Below, piece by piece: positions 34,832 to 44,074 of a stretch of DNA of 64,000 nt (positions are counted from its first letter, which is position 1; each line of letters begins with the position of its first letter). Below the pieces are notes generated by a model. It was not told the origin of the DNA. It did not search any database and saw nothing but the letters and a program-made list of their open reading frames with translations. The position numbers and the translations under genes are program-made. The stretch is from Myxococcales bacterium (GTDB lineage Bacteria > Myxococcota_A > Polyangia > Nannocystales > Nannocystaceae), in NCBI GenBank assembly GCA_020633295.1, contig JACKDW010000002.1:992001-1056000 (forward strand), in the 5' to 3' direction.

Positions 34832-36001
34832 CTACTCCGCGACGTCGTCCGCCTCGTCCTCCGACTCCTCGTCCTCCGACGCCTCGTCCTTCGACGCCGC
34901 GTCCTCCGACGCCTCGTCGCTCGGCTTGTCGTCCGCGGCCTCGTCGTCCGCGGTCGGCGACCCGGCGGCCTTCGGGTACTTCTCGGCCAGGAAGCGCACG
35001 ACGATCGGCGCCTCGTCGACGCCGACCTCGGCCTCCTCGTCCTCGACCATTCGCCGCACGACCTCGGCCCAGCCGGCCTCGTCGTCGCCGCCGTGCCCCT
35101 CGACCTCGTCCATCTCGTGACACTGCGTGCACAGCTCGCGCGTCAGCTTCTCCGCGGCCGCCGCGTTGTAGCCGTCGACGGCCTCGACCTCCGCCGCGTC
35201 GACCTTGGCGACCTTCTCGGCGCGCTTGGCCTTCGCTTTCTGCTCCTGGACCTTGCGCTTGAACGACTGCTGGAGGTTCGGCGTGATCGCGACGAGGTAG
35301 GCGGTGACGGGCCCGATGTCCTCGGCGCGCATGGGCTCGCCCATGATGATCGGCTTCTCGGCCATGCGCACCACGACCTTGTACCAGCTCGCGCCGGTGC
35401 GCGGCTTGGCGAGGATCGTGCGCATGTCGTGGCAGACGGTGCACTTGTGCGTCAGCACCGTCTGCCCCTGCTCGAGGCCGGCGGTGCTCGTCAGCGCGGC
35501 GACGTCCGTACCTTCTTCAAAGGGCAGCTCGGCCACGATCGCGCGCACGCGCTCGAGCTTCTCGGGCGTGAGGTTGACGCCGCCGAGCCCGTGGGCCTGC
35601 ATCGCGTAGGGCAGCGAGAGCGCGCCGAGGATGACCGTGCACGAGAGCAGCCCGAAGCCGAGCTTGGGCAGCGAGCCGCCGAAGTGCGGGAACAGGCGGA
35701 TGATCGCCAGCTTCGTCAGCAGCAGCACGCCGATCATGATCGCCGCGACCGCGTGGACCACCGTCCGCGCCGGCAGCTCGACCTGGTAGGTCCACAGGCG
35801 CGGGAACATGAAGTACATCATGATCACGTAGATCACGACGAAGCTGAGCCCGACGACGCGGTGAATGTTGGTCCACAGGCGCGGCGCGGTCGACTTGTCC
35901 CCGTCCATCGGGAAGCCCCACAGCCAGGACTGCAACATCACCGCCGTGATCCCGAGGACCACGAAGGCGAGGCCGAGGATCATGCTCATCGTCGTGCCCA
36001 T
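34832..36001 (-). CDS. Membrane di-haem c-type cytochrome with acidic C-terminal tail
   Basis: 389 residues from ATG 36001, with GAGGGG just upstream. Residues ~1-140 contain four membrane segments with histidines (WTNIHRVVGLSF, ARTVVHAVAAIM) that could hold a b-type haem. Two CxxCH sites follow: CTVCHDM at ~187 and CTQCHEM at ~290, each in a small cytochrome c-like domain. Between them is a Lys/Glu-rich helix (QEQKAKAKRAEKVAK). The last ~50 residues are an Asp/Glu/Ser tail (DEASEDAASKDEASEDEE). It probably passes electrons at the periplasmic face of the inner membrane; donor and acceptor are unknown. The UbiA gene opposite may supply quinone, which is a guess. Confidence 0.82.
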   Translation of the reverse strand: MGTTMSMILGLAFVVLGITAVMLQSWLWGFPMDGDKSTAPRLWTNIHRVVGLSFVVIYVIMMYFMFPRLWTYQVELPARTVVHAVAAIMIGVLLLTKLAIIRLFPHFGGSLPKLGFGLLSCTVILGALSLPYAMQAHGLGGVNLTPEKLERVRAIVAELPFEEGTDVAALTSTAGLEQGQTVLTHKCTVCHDMRTILAKPRTGASWYKVVVRMAEKPIIMGEPMRAEDIGPVTAYLVAITPNLQQSFKRKVQEQKAKAKRAEKVAKVDAAEVEAVDGYNAAAAEKLTRELCTQCHEMDEVEGHGGDDEAGWAEVVRRMVEDEEAEVGVDEAPIVVRFLAEKYPKAAGSPTADDEAADDKPSDEASEDAASKDEASEDEESEDEADDVAE

Positions 36002-36210
36002 ACGCCCCTCACCAGGCACGCGCCGCGCGTGCTCCATCGCGTCGCGCCACGCGACGCGCGTCGTACGCTTGCACGGATTCCGCGACGCTGTCGAGCTCGA
36101 CGCGCCGCGCGAACCTGCGCCTTGGTTTACGCGTGAGCGCGCCGCCGGTGCACGTGCGCCCCTGGCCCTACGAACATGCCTCTACGCGCGAGCGCTCCCG
36201 CCGTCGCGAC

Positions 36211-36492
36211 TCAGTAGCGAACCGGCGGCGGGCCCTCGCGCTTGCGCTTCTGTCGGCGCTCCCGGCGAAGATCCCAGTCCTCGCTGGACATCGGCAGGAC
36301 GTAGACCGTCGGCCACACGAGCCGGCGGTCGTTCGAGCCGAGCCGCCGCGCCCAGTACTCGACGTCGACGACGATGTACGGGACGTCGTCGATGACGACG
36401 ACCTCGTGGATCCGGGGGACGAACTGGGCGGCTTCCGAGGTCTCGGTGCGAAACAGCAGCCGGCCCTCACAGGCGTACTCGACGTAGGGCAT
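36211..36492 (-). CDS. Small hypothetical protein
   Basis: 93 residues from ATG 36492, preceded by AGGA. No signal or membrane segment. It has strand-like blocks (YVEYACEGRLLFRTE, IHEVVVIDDVPYIVVDVEYW, LVWPTVYVLPMS) and a strongly basic end (RRERRQKRKREG). The compact beta pattern suggests a small barrel, but I do not recognise the family. It starts 32 bases after the stop of the YyaL-like gene on the same strand and is probably co-transcribed. Confidence 0.65.
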   Translation of the reverse strand: MPYVEYACEGRLLFRTETSEAAQFVPRIHEVVVIDDVPYIVVDVEYWARRLGSNDRRLVWPTVYVLPMSSEDWDLRRERRQKRKREGPPPVRY

Positions 36493-36524
36493 GGGTCCTG
36501 GTGATTGTACGCGCGCGGCCGCGA

Positions 36525-38693
36525 TCACGCCCGCGCGTCGCCGACTCCGCGCGCGCCATCGGGCCCCTCGAGCAGCGCGGCGCGCAGCTCCCGGGCGCTC
36601 GTCATCGGCGTCGCGCAGACCGGGCCGCGGCAGACGAGCGCGTCCGGGGGCCCGTCGTGCGCGGTGAAGCTCAGGCCGACGGGCGCGGGCGCCTCGAGCC
36701 GGAGACTGCGGACCACCCGGGCCAGCTCGAGCACGTCCGCCGGCGCGCGCCCTCGCAGCGTGACGTGGGCCGCGGCGGGCCAGGCCCAGCGCGCCGCGAG
36801 CAGCACGCTGGCGTGGGCGGACGGGCTCGTCGGCGCGGCCGCGAAGCGACGCAGCGTGGCCTCCGTGTGCGCGCGCGCGCCCGCGGGCGCGACCCCGTGG
36901 GCGTCGAGCCGCAGGAGCAGCTCGCTCATCACGCCGACGCCGCTCGGCGTGGCCGCGTCGCTGTGGGCCTCGGTGCGCTCGATCAGCGCCTCCGCGTCGT
37001 CGGCCGTCAAGAACCAGCCGCCGCCGTCACGGGCGTAGCGGGCGAGCGCGTGCTCGGCGAGCGCGCGCGCGGCCGCGCGCCAGCGTGCCTCCAAGGTCTG
37101 CTCGTACAGCTCGAGGAGGCCGCGCGCGAGCGCCGAGACGTCGTCGATGTAGCCACGCGTGTGCGCGCGCCCCTCGAAGCTCGCGCGCAGCACCCGACCG
37201 CTCGGCTGCACGTGACGCGCGAGCAGGAACTCGGCGGCGGCGCGCGCCAGCTCGAGCGCGCGCGCGCGCGTGTCGTCGTCGCCGCGTCGCTCACAGACGC
37301 CGGCGACGCGCGCGAGCCCGCTGATGAGCAGGCCGTTCCAGGCCGTCAGCAGCTTGTCGTCGCGCCCGGGCGGCACGCGCGTGTAGCGATGCTCGAGCAG
37401 GCGCGCGCGCGCACGCTCGAGGCCTTCCTCCAGCCGCGCGCGCGTGACCCCGAGCCGCTGCGCGCATACATCGAGCTCGCGCTCGCGCTGCAGCACCGAG
37501 CGCCCGTGTTCGAAGCTGCCCGCGCGCGTGACCCCGTAGGCGTGCACGGCCAGGCGCGTCAGCTCGTCGTCCTGCAGGACCTCGGCGATCTGCGCGGGCG
37601 TCCACGCGAAGTACTTGCCCTCCTCGCCCTCGCTGTCCGCGTCGGTCGCGGCGTAGAAGGCCCCGCCCGGGTCGCGCATCTCGACGCGCAGGTACTCGAG
37701 CGTGTCGCGGGCCACGGGCCAGAGCCAGGCGTCGTCTTGCCACAGCGCGCTCGCCTCGGCGTAGAGCGGGAGCAGCTGCGCGTTGTCATAGAGCATCTTT
37801 TCGAAATGCGGCACCCGCCAGTAGCGATCGACGGAGTAGCGGGCGAAGCCGCCGCGCAAGTGATCGTACACGCCGCCGCGCCACATCTTCTCGAGGGTCA
37901 GCCGCAGCATCGCGGCCGCGCGGGCGGGCGGGTCGCCGCCGGCGAATTGACCTGCTCGTCGGGACATGTTCAAGAACAGCTCGAGCGTCGACGCGCTGGG
38001 GAACTTCGGCGCGCGCCCGAGCCCGCCCCAGTCCCAGTCGACGTGGGGCAGCAGGCGCGCGACGCCGGCCGCGAGCCCCTCGGGCCGCGTGAGCGCGACG
38101 TCGGGCGGCGCGGCGGCGGCCTCGTCGACGCCCTCGCGCATCCTCGCGAGGCCCCGCATAAACTTGCCCGCCTGCTCCTGCACCTCGCCGCGCTGGCTCG
38201 CGTACAGCTCGTGCAGCGCCGTCAGCACCTGACGAAACGCCGGGCGCCCGTAGCTCGGGCGCGGCGGGAAGTAGGTGCCGCCATAGAACGGCTCCTGCGC
38301 CGGCGTGAGGAACACGGTCAACGGCCAGCCGCCGCCCTCGCCCATGAGCTGCAGGACCTTTTGATAGATCGCGTCGATGTCCGGCCGCTCCTCGCGGTCG
38401 ACCTTGATGTTGATGTAGCGCGCGTTCATCAGCGCCGCGATCTCCGGGTCTTCGAAGGACTCGTGGGCCATGACGTGGCACCAGTGACAGGCGCTGTAGC
38501 CAACCGAGAGCAGGATCGGTCGGTCCTCGTCGCGCGCGCGCGCCAGCGCCTCCTCGGACCACTCGTACCAGTCGACCGGGTTGTCCTGGTGCTGCCGCAG
38601 GTACGGGCTCGTCGCGCGCGCGAGGCGATTTTTTCCTCCCGTCTCGCGGGCGCTGCGAGACGAGTCCTCGGGGCCAGGTGGGACGCTTGTCAT
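36525..38693 (-). CDS. YyaL/DUF255 thioredoxin-domain protein
   Basis: 722 residues from ATG 38693 (the frame is open to 38837). The N-terminal thioredoxin-like domain opens with the family block SPYLRQHQDNPVDWYEW and has the CHWC redox pair in GYSACHWCHVMAHESF, then INIKVDREERPDID and GWPLTVFLTP. The remaining ~500 residues are an alpha/alpha-barrel (DWGGLGRAPKFPS, YDHLRGGFARYSVDRYWRVPHFEKMLYDNAQL, FYAATDADSEGEEGKYFAW), as in spermatogenesis-associated protein 20 homologues. The exact reaction is not established; a redox or glycan-epimerase-like role has been proposed for the family. Length is normal. Confidence 0.9.
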   Translation of the reverse strand: MTSVPPGPEDSSRSARETGGKNRLARATSPYLRQHQDNPVDWYEWSEEALARARDEDRPILLSVGYSACHWCHVMAHESFEDPEIAALMNARYINIKVDREERPDIDAIYQKVLQLMGEGGGWPLTVFLTPAQEPFYGGTYFPPRPSYGRPAFRQVLTALHELYASQRGEVQEQAGKFMRGLARMREGVDEAAAAPPDVALTRPEGLAAGVARLLPHVDWDWGGLGRAPKFPSASTLELFLNMSRRAGQFAGGDPPARAAAMLRLTLEKMWRGGVYDHLRGGFARYSVDRYWRVPHFEKMLYDNAQLLPLYAEASALWQDDAWLWPVARDTLEYLRVEMRDPGGAFYAATDADSEGEEGKYFAWTPAQIAEVLQDDELTRLAVHAYGVTRAGSFEHGRSVLQRERELDVCAQRLGVTRARLEEGLERARARLLEHRYTRVPPGRDDKLLTAWNGLLISGLARVAGVCERRGDDDTRARALELARAAAEFLLARHVQPSGRVLRASFEGRAHTRGYIDDVSALARGLLELYEQTLEARWRAAARALAEHALARYARDGGGWFLTADDAEALIERTEAHSDAATPSGVGVMSELLLRLDAHGVAPAGARAHTEATLRRFAAAPTSPSAHASVLLAARWAWPAAAHVTLRGRAPADVLELARVVRSLRLEAPAPVGLSFTAHDGPPDALVCRGPVCATPMTSARELRAALLEGPDGARGVGDARA

Positions 38694-38911
38694 GGTGTGT
38701 CGATCCGTCGCCGCGAGCTTCGCGCGCCACGACCAAGCTGACGCTAGGTCATGTATGGCCGCCGGCTGGCGAGTCCGCAACGAGCGCGCGGTGCCCGGAC
38801 TTTTCGCACAAACACGGGGAGGGGTTTCCCGGTCCACACCCGCGATCCGCTGGCCTCCCGCGGCGGAAGTCTGCTATGGTCCGCGACCCATCCGCACAAC
38901 GTGCGGCCTTC

Positions 38912-38996
<85 letters not shown>

Positions 38997-39105
38997 CTCC
39001 GAAGCACGGCTTTCACGTCCAGACAAGACGGTCCAAACAAGCCCCACGAGATCCAGCCAACCATACAATCCTCCGCCGCGCGAGCTGCTCGCGCGCGAGG
39101 CCCAC

Positions 39106-39190
39106 GGAGAGGTGTCCGAGTGGTCGAAGGTGCATGACTGGAATTCATGTGTGGTGAAAGCCACCGCGGGTTCGAATCCCGCCCTCTCCG
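39106..39190 (+). tRNA. tRNA-Ser (GGA)
   Basis: Acceptor GGAGAGG/CCTCTCC, discriminator G. The anticodon loop CTGGAAT gives GGA, with a long variable arm. It starts 109 bases after tRNA-Ser(CGA), and its first 28 bases are identical to that gene, so the pair looks like a tandem duplication. A good -10 (TACAAT, 39064-39069) lies between the two genes, but no -35 was found, so co-transcription is possible. Confidence 0.96.
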
Positions 39191-39201
39191 CAACCAAGCA
39201 A

Positions 39202-39230
39202 GAGACCCCAGGTGATGAGCCTGGGGTCTC
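39202..39230 (+). terminator. Terminator hairpin after the serine tRNA pair
   Basis: A perfect 11-bp stem GAGACCCCAGG/CCTGGGGTCTC has a 7-base loop and lies 11 bases past tRNA-Ser(GGA). The following bases (GCGCTTCCTCC) are only moderately T-rich. Confidence 0.75.
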
Positions 39231-39257
39231 GCGCTTCCTCCGTCCGGAGACGGCTCG

Positions 39258-39331
39258 TTCCTCGAGTTTCTTCCTCGAGTTTCTTCCTCGAGTTTCTTCC
39301 TCGAGTTTCTTCCTCGAGTTTCTTCTTCGAG

Positions 39332-39335
<4 letters not shown>
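39258..39335. repeat. 13-bp tandem repeat with XhoI-type palindrome, six copies
   Basis: Five perfect copies of TTCCTCGAGTTTC (39258-39322) and a degenerate sixth that contains the stop codon of the barrel gene on the minus strand. Each unit has the palindrome CTCGAG. The repeat forms the 3' untranslated end of the barrel gene. Confidence 0.97.
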
Positions 39336-40501
<1,166 letters not shown>

Positions 40502-40645
40502 GCTTCAACTATAGACCCCGAGACCCCGCGACCGGAAGCCCGGTTTCCAGGCCAAGATGTCCATCCCGTCACACCGAGCGACCGCTTGGCTCCTGCTCGG
40601 AGGCGGTGTGTGTGCGCGCGCGATGCTCACACGCGCACGTCGGGA

Positions 40646-41512
40646 TCAGCGGCGCAGCTCCTCCAGCTGGGCGCGAATGTCCTGCTCGAGCTTGCCCAGA
40701 CAGCCGGGCTCGTAGCCGCGATACGCCGCGGTGATCTTCCCCTTGCCGTCGATCACGAACGAGAACGGGAACTTGGGGCTGCCGTACGCGTCCGCGAGCG
40801 CCTGCCCGCCGATCGCGACCTTGGCGGCGAGCTTGCGCTGCTTGACAAAGGCCTGCACCTTCTCGGCGTCGTCATCCGTGGCCACGGCGATCAACGTCAG
40901 CCCGTGCTTGCGGTAGCGGCGGTACAGACGATCAAACTCGGGCAGCTCCTTGAGGCACGGCTTACACCAGGTGCCCCAGAAGTTGAGCAGCACGACGCGC
41001 TTGCGATAGCGCCCGAGCGCGAGGTCCTTGCCGGCCGGCGTCTTGAGCGTAAACGGGCGGGCGGCGTCGCCGACCCCGGGCGCGCCGCCGCAGCTCGCGT
41101 CGACGTCCTTGTAGATCGGCGGGGGCAGGGGCGGCAGCTCGGAGGAAGCGCCCGCGCTCGCCGTCGGCGCCTGCGCGCCGGCGGTCGCGTCTCCGGCGGT
41201 CGCGTCTCCGGCGGTCGCGTCTCCGGCGGCGTCTCCGGCGGTCGCGTCGTCGGCGGTCGCGTCGGCCGGCTCACCGACCTCGGCGCCGGTGTCGGTGCTA
41301 GCGACCGCGACCGGAGCGTCACCCGTCGCTTCGGGCCCGGTGCTCGGCGGGGTCGCCGAGGCGCCTGGCTGCGTCGCGTCAGGGGGCGCGCTCCCGCGCG
41401 TGGTCGTGCAGCTCGCCGTCGCGACGAAGGCACACAGGACCAACGCCCATCGGCTCGCCGCGAGCTCGACGACCCCCGCGGTACTCCCTCCTGCTGCTGT
41501 TCGTGCGCTCAT
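40646..41512 (-). CDS. TlpA-like thiol-disulfide oxidoreductase, lipoprotein
   Basis: 288 residues from ATG 41512, with AGGAG ~10 bases upstream. The lipoprotein signal is WALVLCAFVATASC. A linker of ~110 residues rich in Asp/Ala/Thr (GDATA repeats) and Pro leads to a thioredoxin domain: FTLKTPAGKDLALGRYRKR, VVLLNFWGTWCKPCLKELPEF (CKPC redox site) and a cis-Pro segment KFPFSFVIDGKGKI. Such anchored proteins reduce disulfides of exported proteins, often apocytochromes c; a di-haem cytochrome is encoded 5 kb away. The long variable linker may let the domain reach away from the membrane. It is transcribed upstream of the barrel gene with a 144-base gap. Confidence 0.87.
   Translation of the reverse strand: MSARTAAGGSTAGVVELAASRWALVLCAFVATASCTTTRGSAPPDATQPGASATPPSTGPEATGDAPVAVASTDTGAEVGEPADATADDATAGDAAGDATAGDATAGDATAGAQAPTASAGASSELPPLPPPIYKDVDASCGGAPGVGDAARPFTLKTPAGKDLALGRYRKRVVLLNFWGTWCKPCLKELPEFDRLYRRYRKHGLTLIAVATDDDAEKVQAFVKQRKLAAKVAIGGQALADAYGSPKFPFSFVIDGKGKITAAYRGYEPGCLGKLEQDIRAQLEELRR
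41180..41266. repeat. 15-bp tandem repeat in the TlpA-like gene
   Basis: Units of GGCGGTCGCGTCTCC: three perfect copies from 41180, a 12-bp shortened copy (41225-41236) and two diverged copies. All lengths keep the frame and encode GDATA-type linker. Confidence 0.93.
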
Positions 41513-41591
41513 TCGTTCCAAGCTCCTGCGGCGAGCCTAGCAGGTCGCCGAAAATCTCCCCACGACGCCGAGCACGCGGGCGCTCGCGCGT

Positions 41592-42857
41592 TCACGAGTC
41601 GCGAAGACACGCCGCGAGCGCGTCCCAGACCTGCTCTAGCTCGGCACGCCCAGCGCGATACGGGAACAGCAGCCGGACCGTATGACCACCGCACACGGTC
41701 ACCAAGACCCCGTGCTCCTCGGCGAGCGCGCGGGTGAGCGCGCTCGCCCGCTGCTCCGCGATCGCGCCGATCTGGATCCCGATCATGGCCCCAAGGCCAC
41801 GTAGCTCATGGACCGCCGAGATCGGCTTGATCGCCGCAATTTCGCGCAGGGTGGGCATCTGCGCGCCCGCCTGCGCGAGCAGCGCATCTCGCTCAATGAT
41901 CTCGATCGTCGCCAGCGCCGCCGCGCACGCCAGCGGGTTGCCGCCGAAGGTCGTGCCGTGGCTCCCAGGCGCCATGGCCTCCGCCAGCGCCCCGCGGGCC
42001 AGACACGCGCCGATCGGGAGCCCGCCACCGAGCCCCTTGGCGAGCCAGAGGAGGTCGGGCGCGAGCGCCGGATCATCCCCGACGATCGCGCTCCAGGCCG
42101 ACCACGCCCCGGTCCGTCCCGCGCCGCACTGCACCTCGTCGGCGCCGAGCAGCGCTCCGCGAGCGCTGCACTCGCGCCGCAGGCCGATCAAGAACTCGCG
42201 CGTCGCCGGGAACACGCCGGCCTCACCCTGCACGGTCTCGAGGAACACGGCGGCGACTCGATCGCCCTCCCGCTCGAGGCACGCTCGCGCGGCGCCGAGG
42301 TCTCCGAACGGCACACGCAGCACCCGCGCGGAGCAGAACGCGTGCTCGAGCTCGTCCCCCGGGCAGCGCACGAAGGGGGCGCGGTAGCTCGGGTTCGCCG
42401 TCAGCGACAGCGCGCCGAGGGTCCGCCCGTGAAAGGCGCGCTCGAACGCGATGATGGTGTCGCGGCCAGTTGCCCGAAGGGCCAGCTTGATCGCGGCCTC
42501 GCTGGCCTCGGCGCCGGTGTTGCAGAAGAACACGCGCGCGTCGGGGATCGGGTAGCGCTCGCGCAGCGCGGCGGCCAGCGCCTGCTGGGGACCTGTGCGG
42601 TAGGCGTTAGACGTCGAGACCAGGCGCTGCAGCTGGGCGTGACAGGCCGCGACCCAGTCCGGGTGCGCGTGGCCCAGCGGCGCGCTGCCGATGCCGGCGA
42701 CGGCGTCGAGGAACTCGCGCCCGTCATCATCGAACAGGTGCAGCGCGCCGCGCTCGTGCGGGCGCGCTCGCTCGAGCACGAGCGCTTGAATGCGGTAGGT
42801 CGGCCAGCGGAGGTCGGCCGCTGCGGCAGGAGATGGAGCTTCGCTCGACGACGACAC
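41592..42857 (-). CDS. Class III aminotransferase (acetylornithine aminotransferase-like)
   Basis: 421 residues from GTG 42857 (CAGG just upstream; a TTG at 42893 is possible). Fold-type I PLP enzyme features are complete: FLDAVAGIGSAPLGHAHP, FFCNTGAEASEAAIKLA, AFHGRTLGALSLT, VQGEAGVFP, LLGADEVQCGAGRTG and the PLP lysine in LLWLAKGLGGGLPIGA, then HGTTFGGNPLACAAAL. The pattern fits ArgD (N-acetylornithine to glutamate semialdehyde, arginine synthesis) and related enzymes. No other arg gene is near, so substrate specificity is not proven. Length is normal. Confidence 0.85.
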   Translation of the reverse strand: MSSSSEAPSPAAAADLRWPTYRIQALVLERARPHERGALHLFDDDGREFLDAVAGIGSAPLGHAHPDWVAACHAQLQRLVSTSNAYRTGPQQALAAALRERYPIPDARVFFCNTGAEASEAAIKLALRATGRDTIIAFERAFHGRTLGALSLTANPSYRAPFVRCPGDELEHAFCSARVLRVPFGDLGAARACLEREGDRVAAVFLETVQGEAGVFPATREFLIGLRRECSARGALLGADEVQCGAGRTGAWSAWSAIVGDDPALAPDLLWLAKGLGGGLPIGACLARGALAEAMAPGSHGTTFGGNPLACAAALATIEIIERDALLAQAGAQMPTLREIAAIKPISAVHELRGLGAMIGIQIGAIAEQRASALTRALAEEHGVLVTVCGGHTVRLLFPYRAGRAELEQVWDALAACLRDS

Positions 42858-42905
42858 GGCCCTGCTATGGCACGACGCTCCGGCGGCGCGCAAGAACGGG
42901 GCCGG

Positions 42906-44069
42906 CTAAAATGCGACGCCCAGGCCCGCGCCGCGCGCGACCACTCGCGCGCGCGTGCGCCTCGCCCTCGCGCGTCCGTCCTCCTCGTCCTGCGCCCGCG
43001 CGCGCTGGCTGAGCGCGACGGCGCCGAGGATGAAGGTGACCGTTGCGACACCTGCGGTCACGCCGATCGCGATGTTGGTCGCGCCCTGAAAATCCTCGGC
43101 GCGCACGCGCCACGGCTCGGCCGGCTCCGGCATGTCCACGCCTACGCAGGACATGTCCGGGCACAGACGCGCTTCCCACTCCCGCCGGTAGTGCAGCGCC
43201 AGCCCGCCGAGCGCGCCGATCGTCACCGCGCCCGCGGCGGTCAAGCCGACGCCGGTCCAGAACGCGGCCTTGAGCCCGAGACGAGGACCGCTCGACCCGT
43301 CGACGGGAGGCGGCTGGTCCTCGAGGGGGTCGCGCGGCTCGGCGCTGACGAAGCCCGCGAAGGTGATCACCGTCGTCGAGCGACCCTGCAGCAGCGCGCG
43401 GCTCACCTCGCGCTGCCCCGGCTCCGAGCCGACGAACACGACCTCGACGGGACCCGCGAGGATCTTGTGAGGGAACGCGTCGAGCGCCACCGACTCGCCG
43501 TTGACGAGGATCTCGCGGACGTCGACGCCCTCGGCGAGCTGCACGTTGACGCGACCGACGCGCTCGCACAGCTGGTCATAGTGCGCTCGCGACTGCTCGG
43601 CGCGCTCGCGGTTGTCGTCAACGTAGCGAAAGTAGCGCTCGTAGACGTCGACCGCGCGCACCACCTCGTCGGCGAGCCGAAACGAGTTCGCGGCGGCCCA
43701 CAGCGAGTCGATCGAGGGCATGATCTTGAACGACTTCAGGAACGCCTCGCCCGCGTCCGCGTAGCGCTCGGCGTGGAACAGCTCGGAGGCCGCGAAGAAT
43801 TGCTCGCGCGCCTTGACCACGCGCGGGTCCTCGTCCTGCCAAGACGCGCTCGCGCTCGCGGCACCGGACACGCCCGGCTCCGTCGCGACTTCGGGCGGAT
43901 CCTCGGCCTCGCGGCGCTCGATGCCGACCTCCGACCGCAGCTCACCCGGCGCCGCGAGCACGCGCCCCGGCGTCAGGATCACCAGCGGGAGGATGGGCAG
44001 GACCCGCGCGCGCGCGCGCCTCGTCGCGCGCGCTCTTGTGGGCGCAGTCGCCCGAACCGCGTCGCGCAA
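42906..44069 (-). CDS. Exported TPR/PEGA-like membrane protein, partner of the kinase gene
   Basis: 387 residues from TTG 44069. An AGGAGG 9 bases before this TTG, inside the last codons of the kinase gene, decides the start. The N-terminal signal is RVLPILPLVILTPGRVLAA. Residues ~80-160 are TPR-like (REQFFAASELFHAERYADAGEAFLKSFKI). Next is a PEGA-type beta segment (GRVNVQLAEGVDVREILVNGESV, GPVEVVFVGSEPGQREV). Two membrane helices follow (FWTGVGLTAAGAVTIGALGGLALHY and IAIGVTAGVATVTFILGAVAL), with cysteines in the loop between. The end is Arg-rich. The architecture is common next to myxobacterial kinases; the role is probably envelope sensing or scaffolding. Confidence 0.8.
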   Translation of the reverse strand: MRDAVRATAPTRARATRRARARVLPILPLVILTPGRVLAAPGELRSEVGIERREAEDPPEVATEPGVSGAASASASWQDEDPRVVKAREQFFAASELFHAERYADAGEAFLKSFKIMPSIDSLWAAANSFRLADEVVRAVDVYERYFRYVDDNRERAEQSRAHYDQLCERVGRVNVQLAEGVDVREILVNGESVALDAFPHKILAGPVEVVFVGSEPGQREVSRALLQGRSTTVITFAGFVSAEPRDPLEDQPPPVDGSSGPRLGLKAAFWTGVGLTAAGAVTIGALGGLALHYRREWEARLCPDMSCVGVDMPEPAEPWRVRAEDFQGATNIAIGVTAGVATVTFILGAVALSQRARAQDEEDGRARARRTRARVVARGAGLGVAF

Positions 44070-44074
44070 CGACC

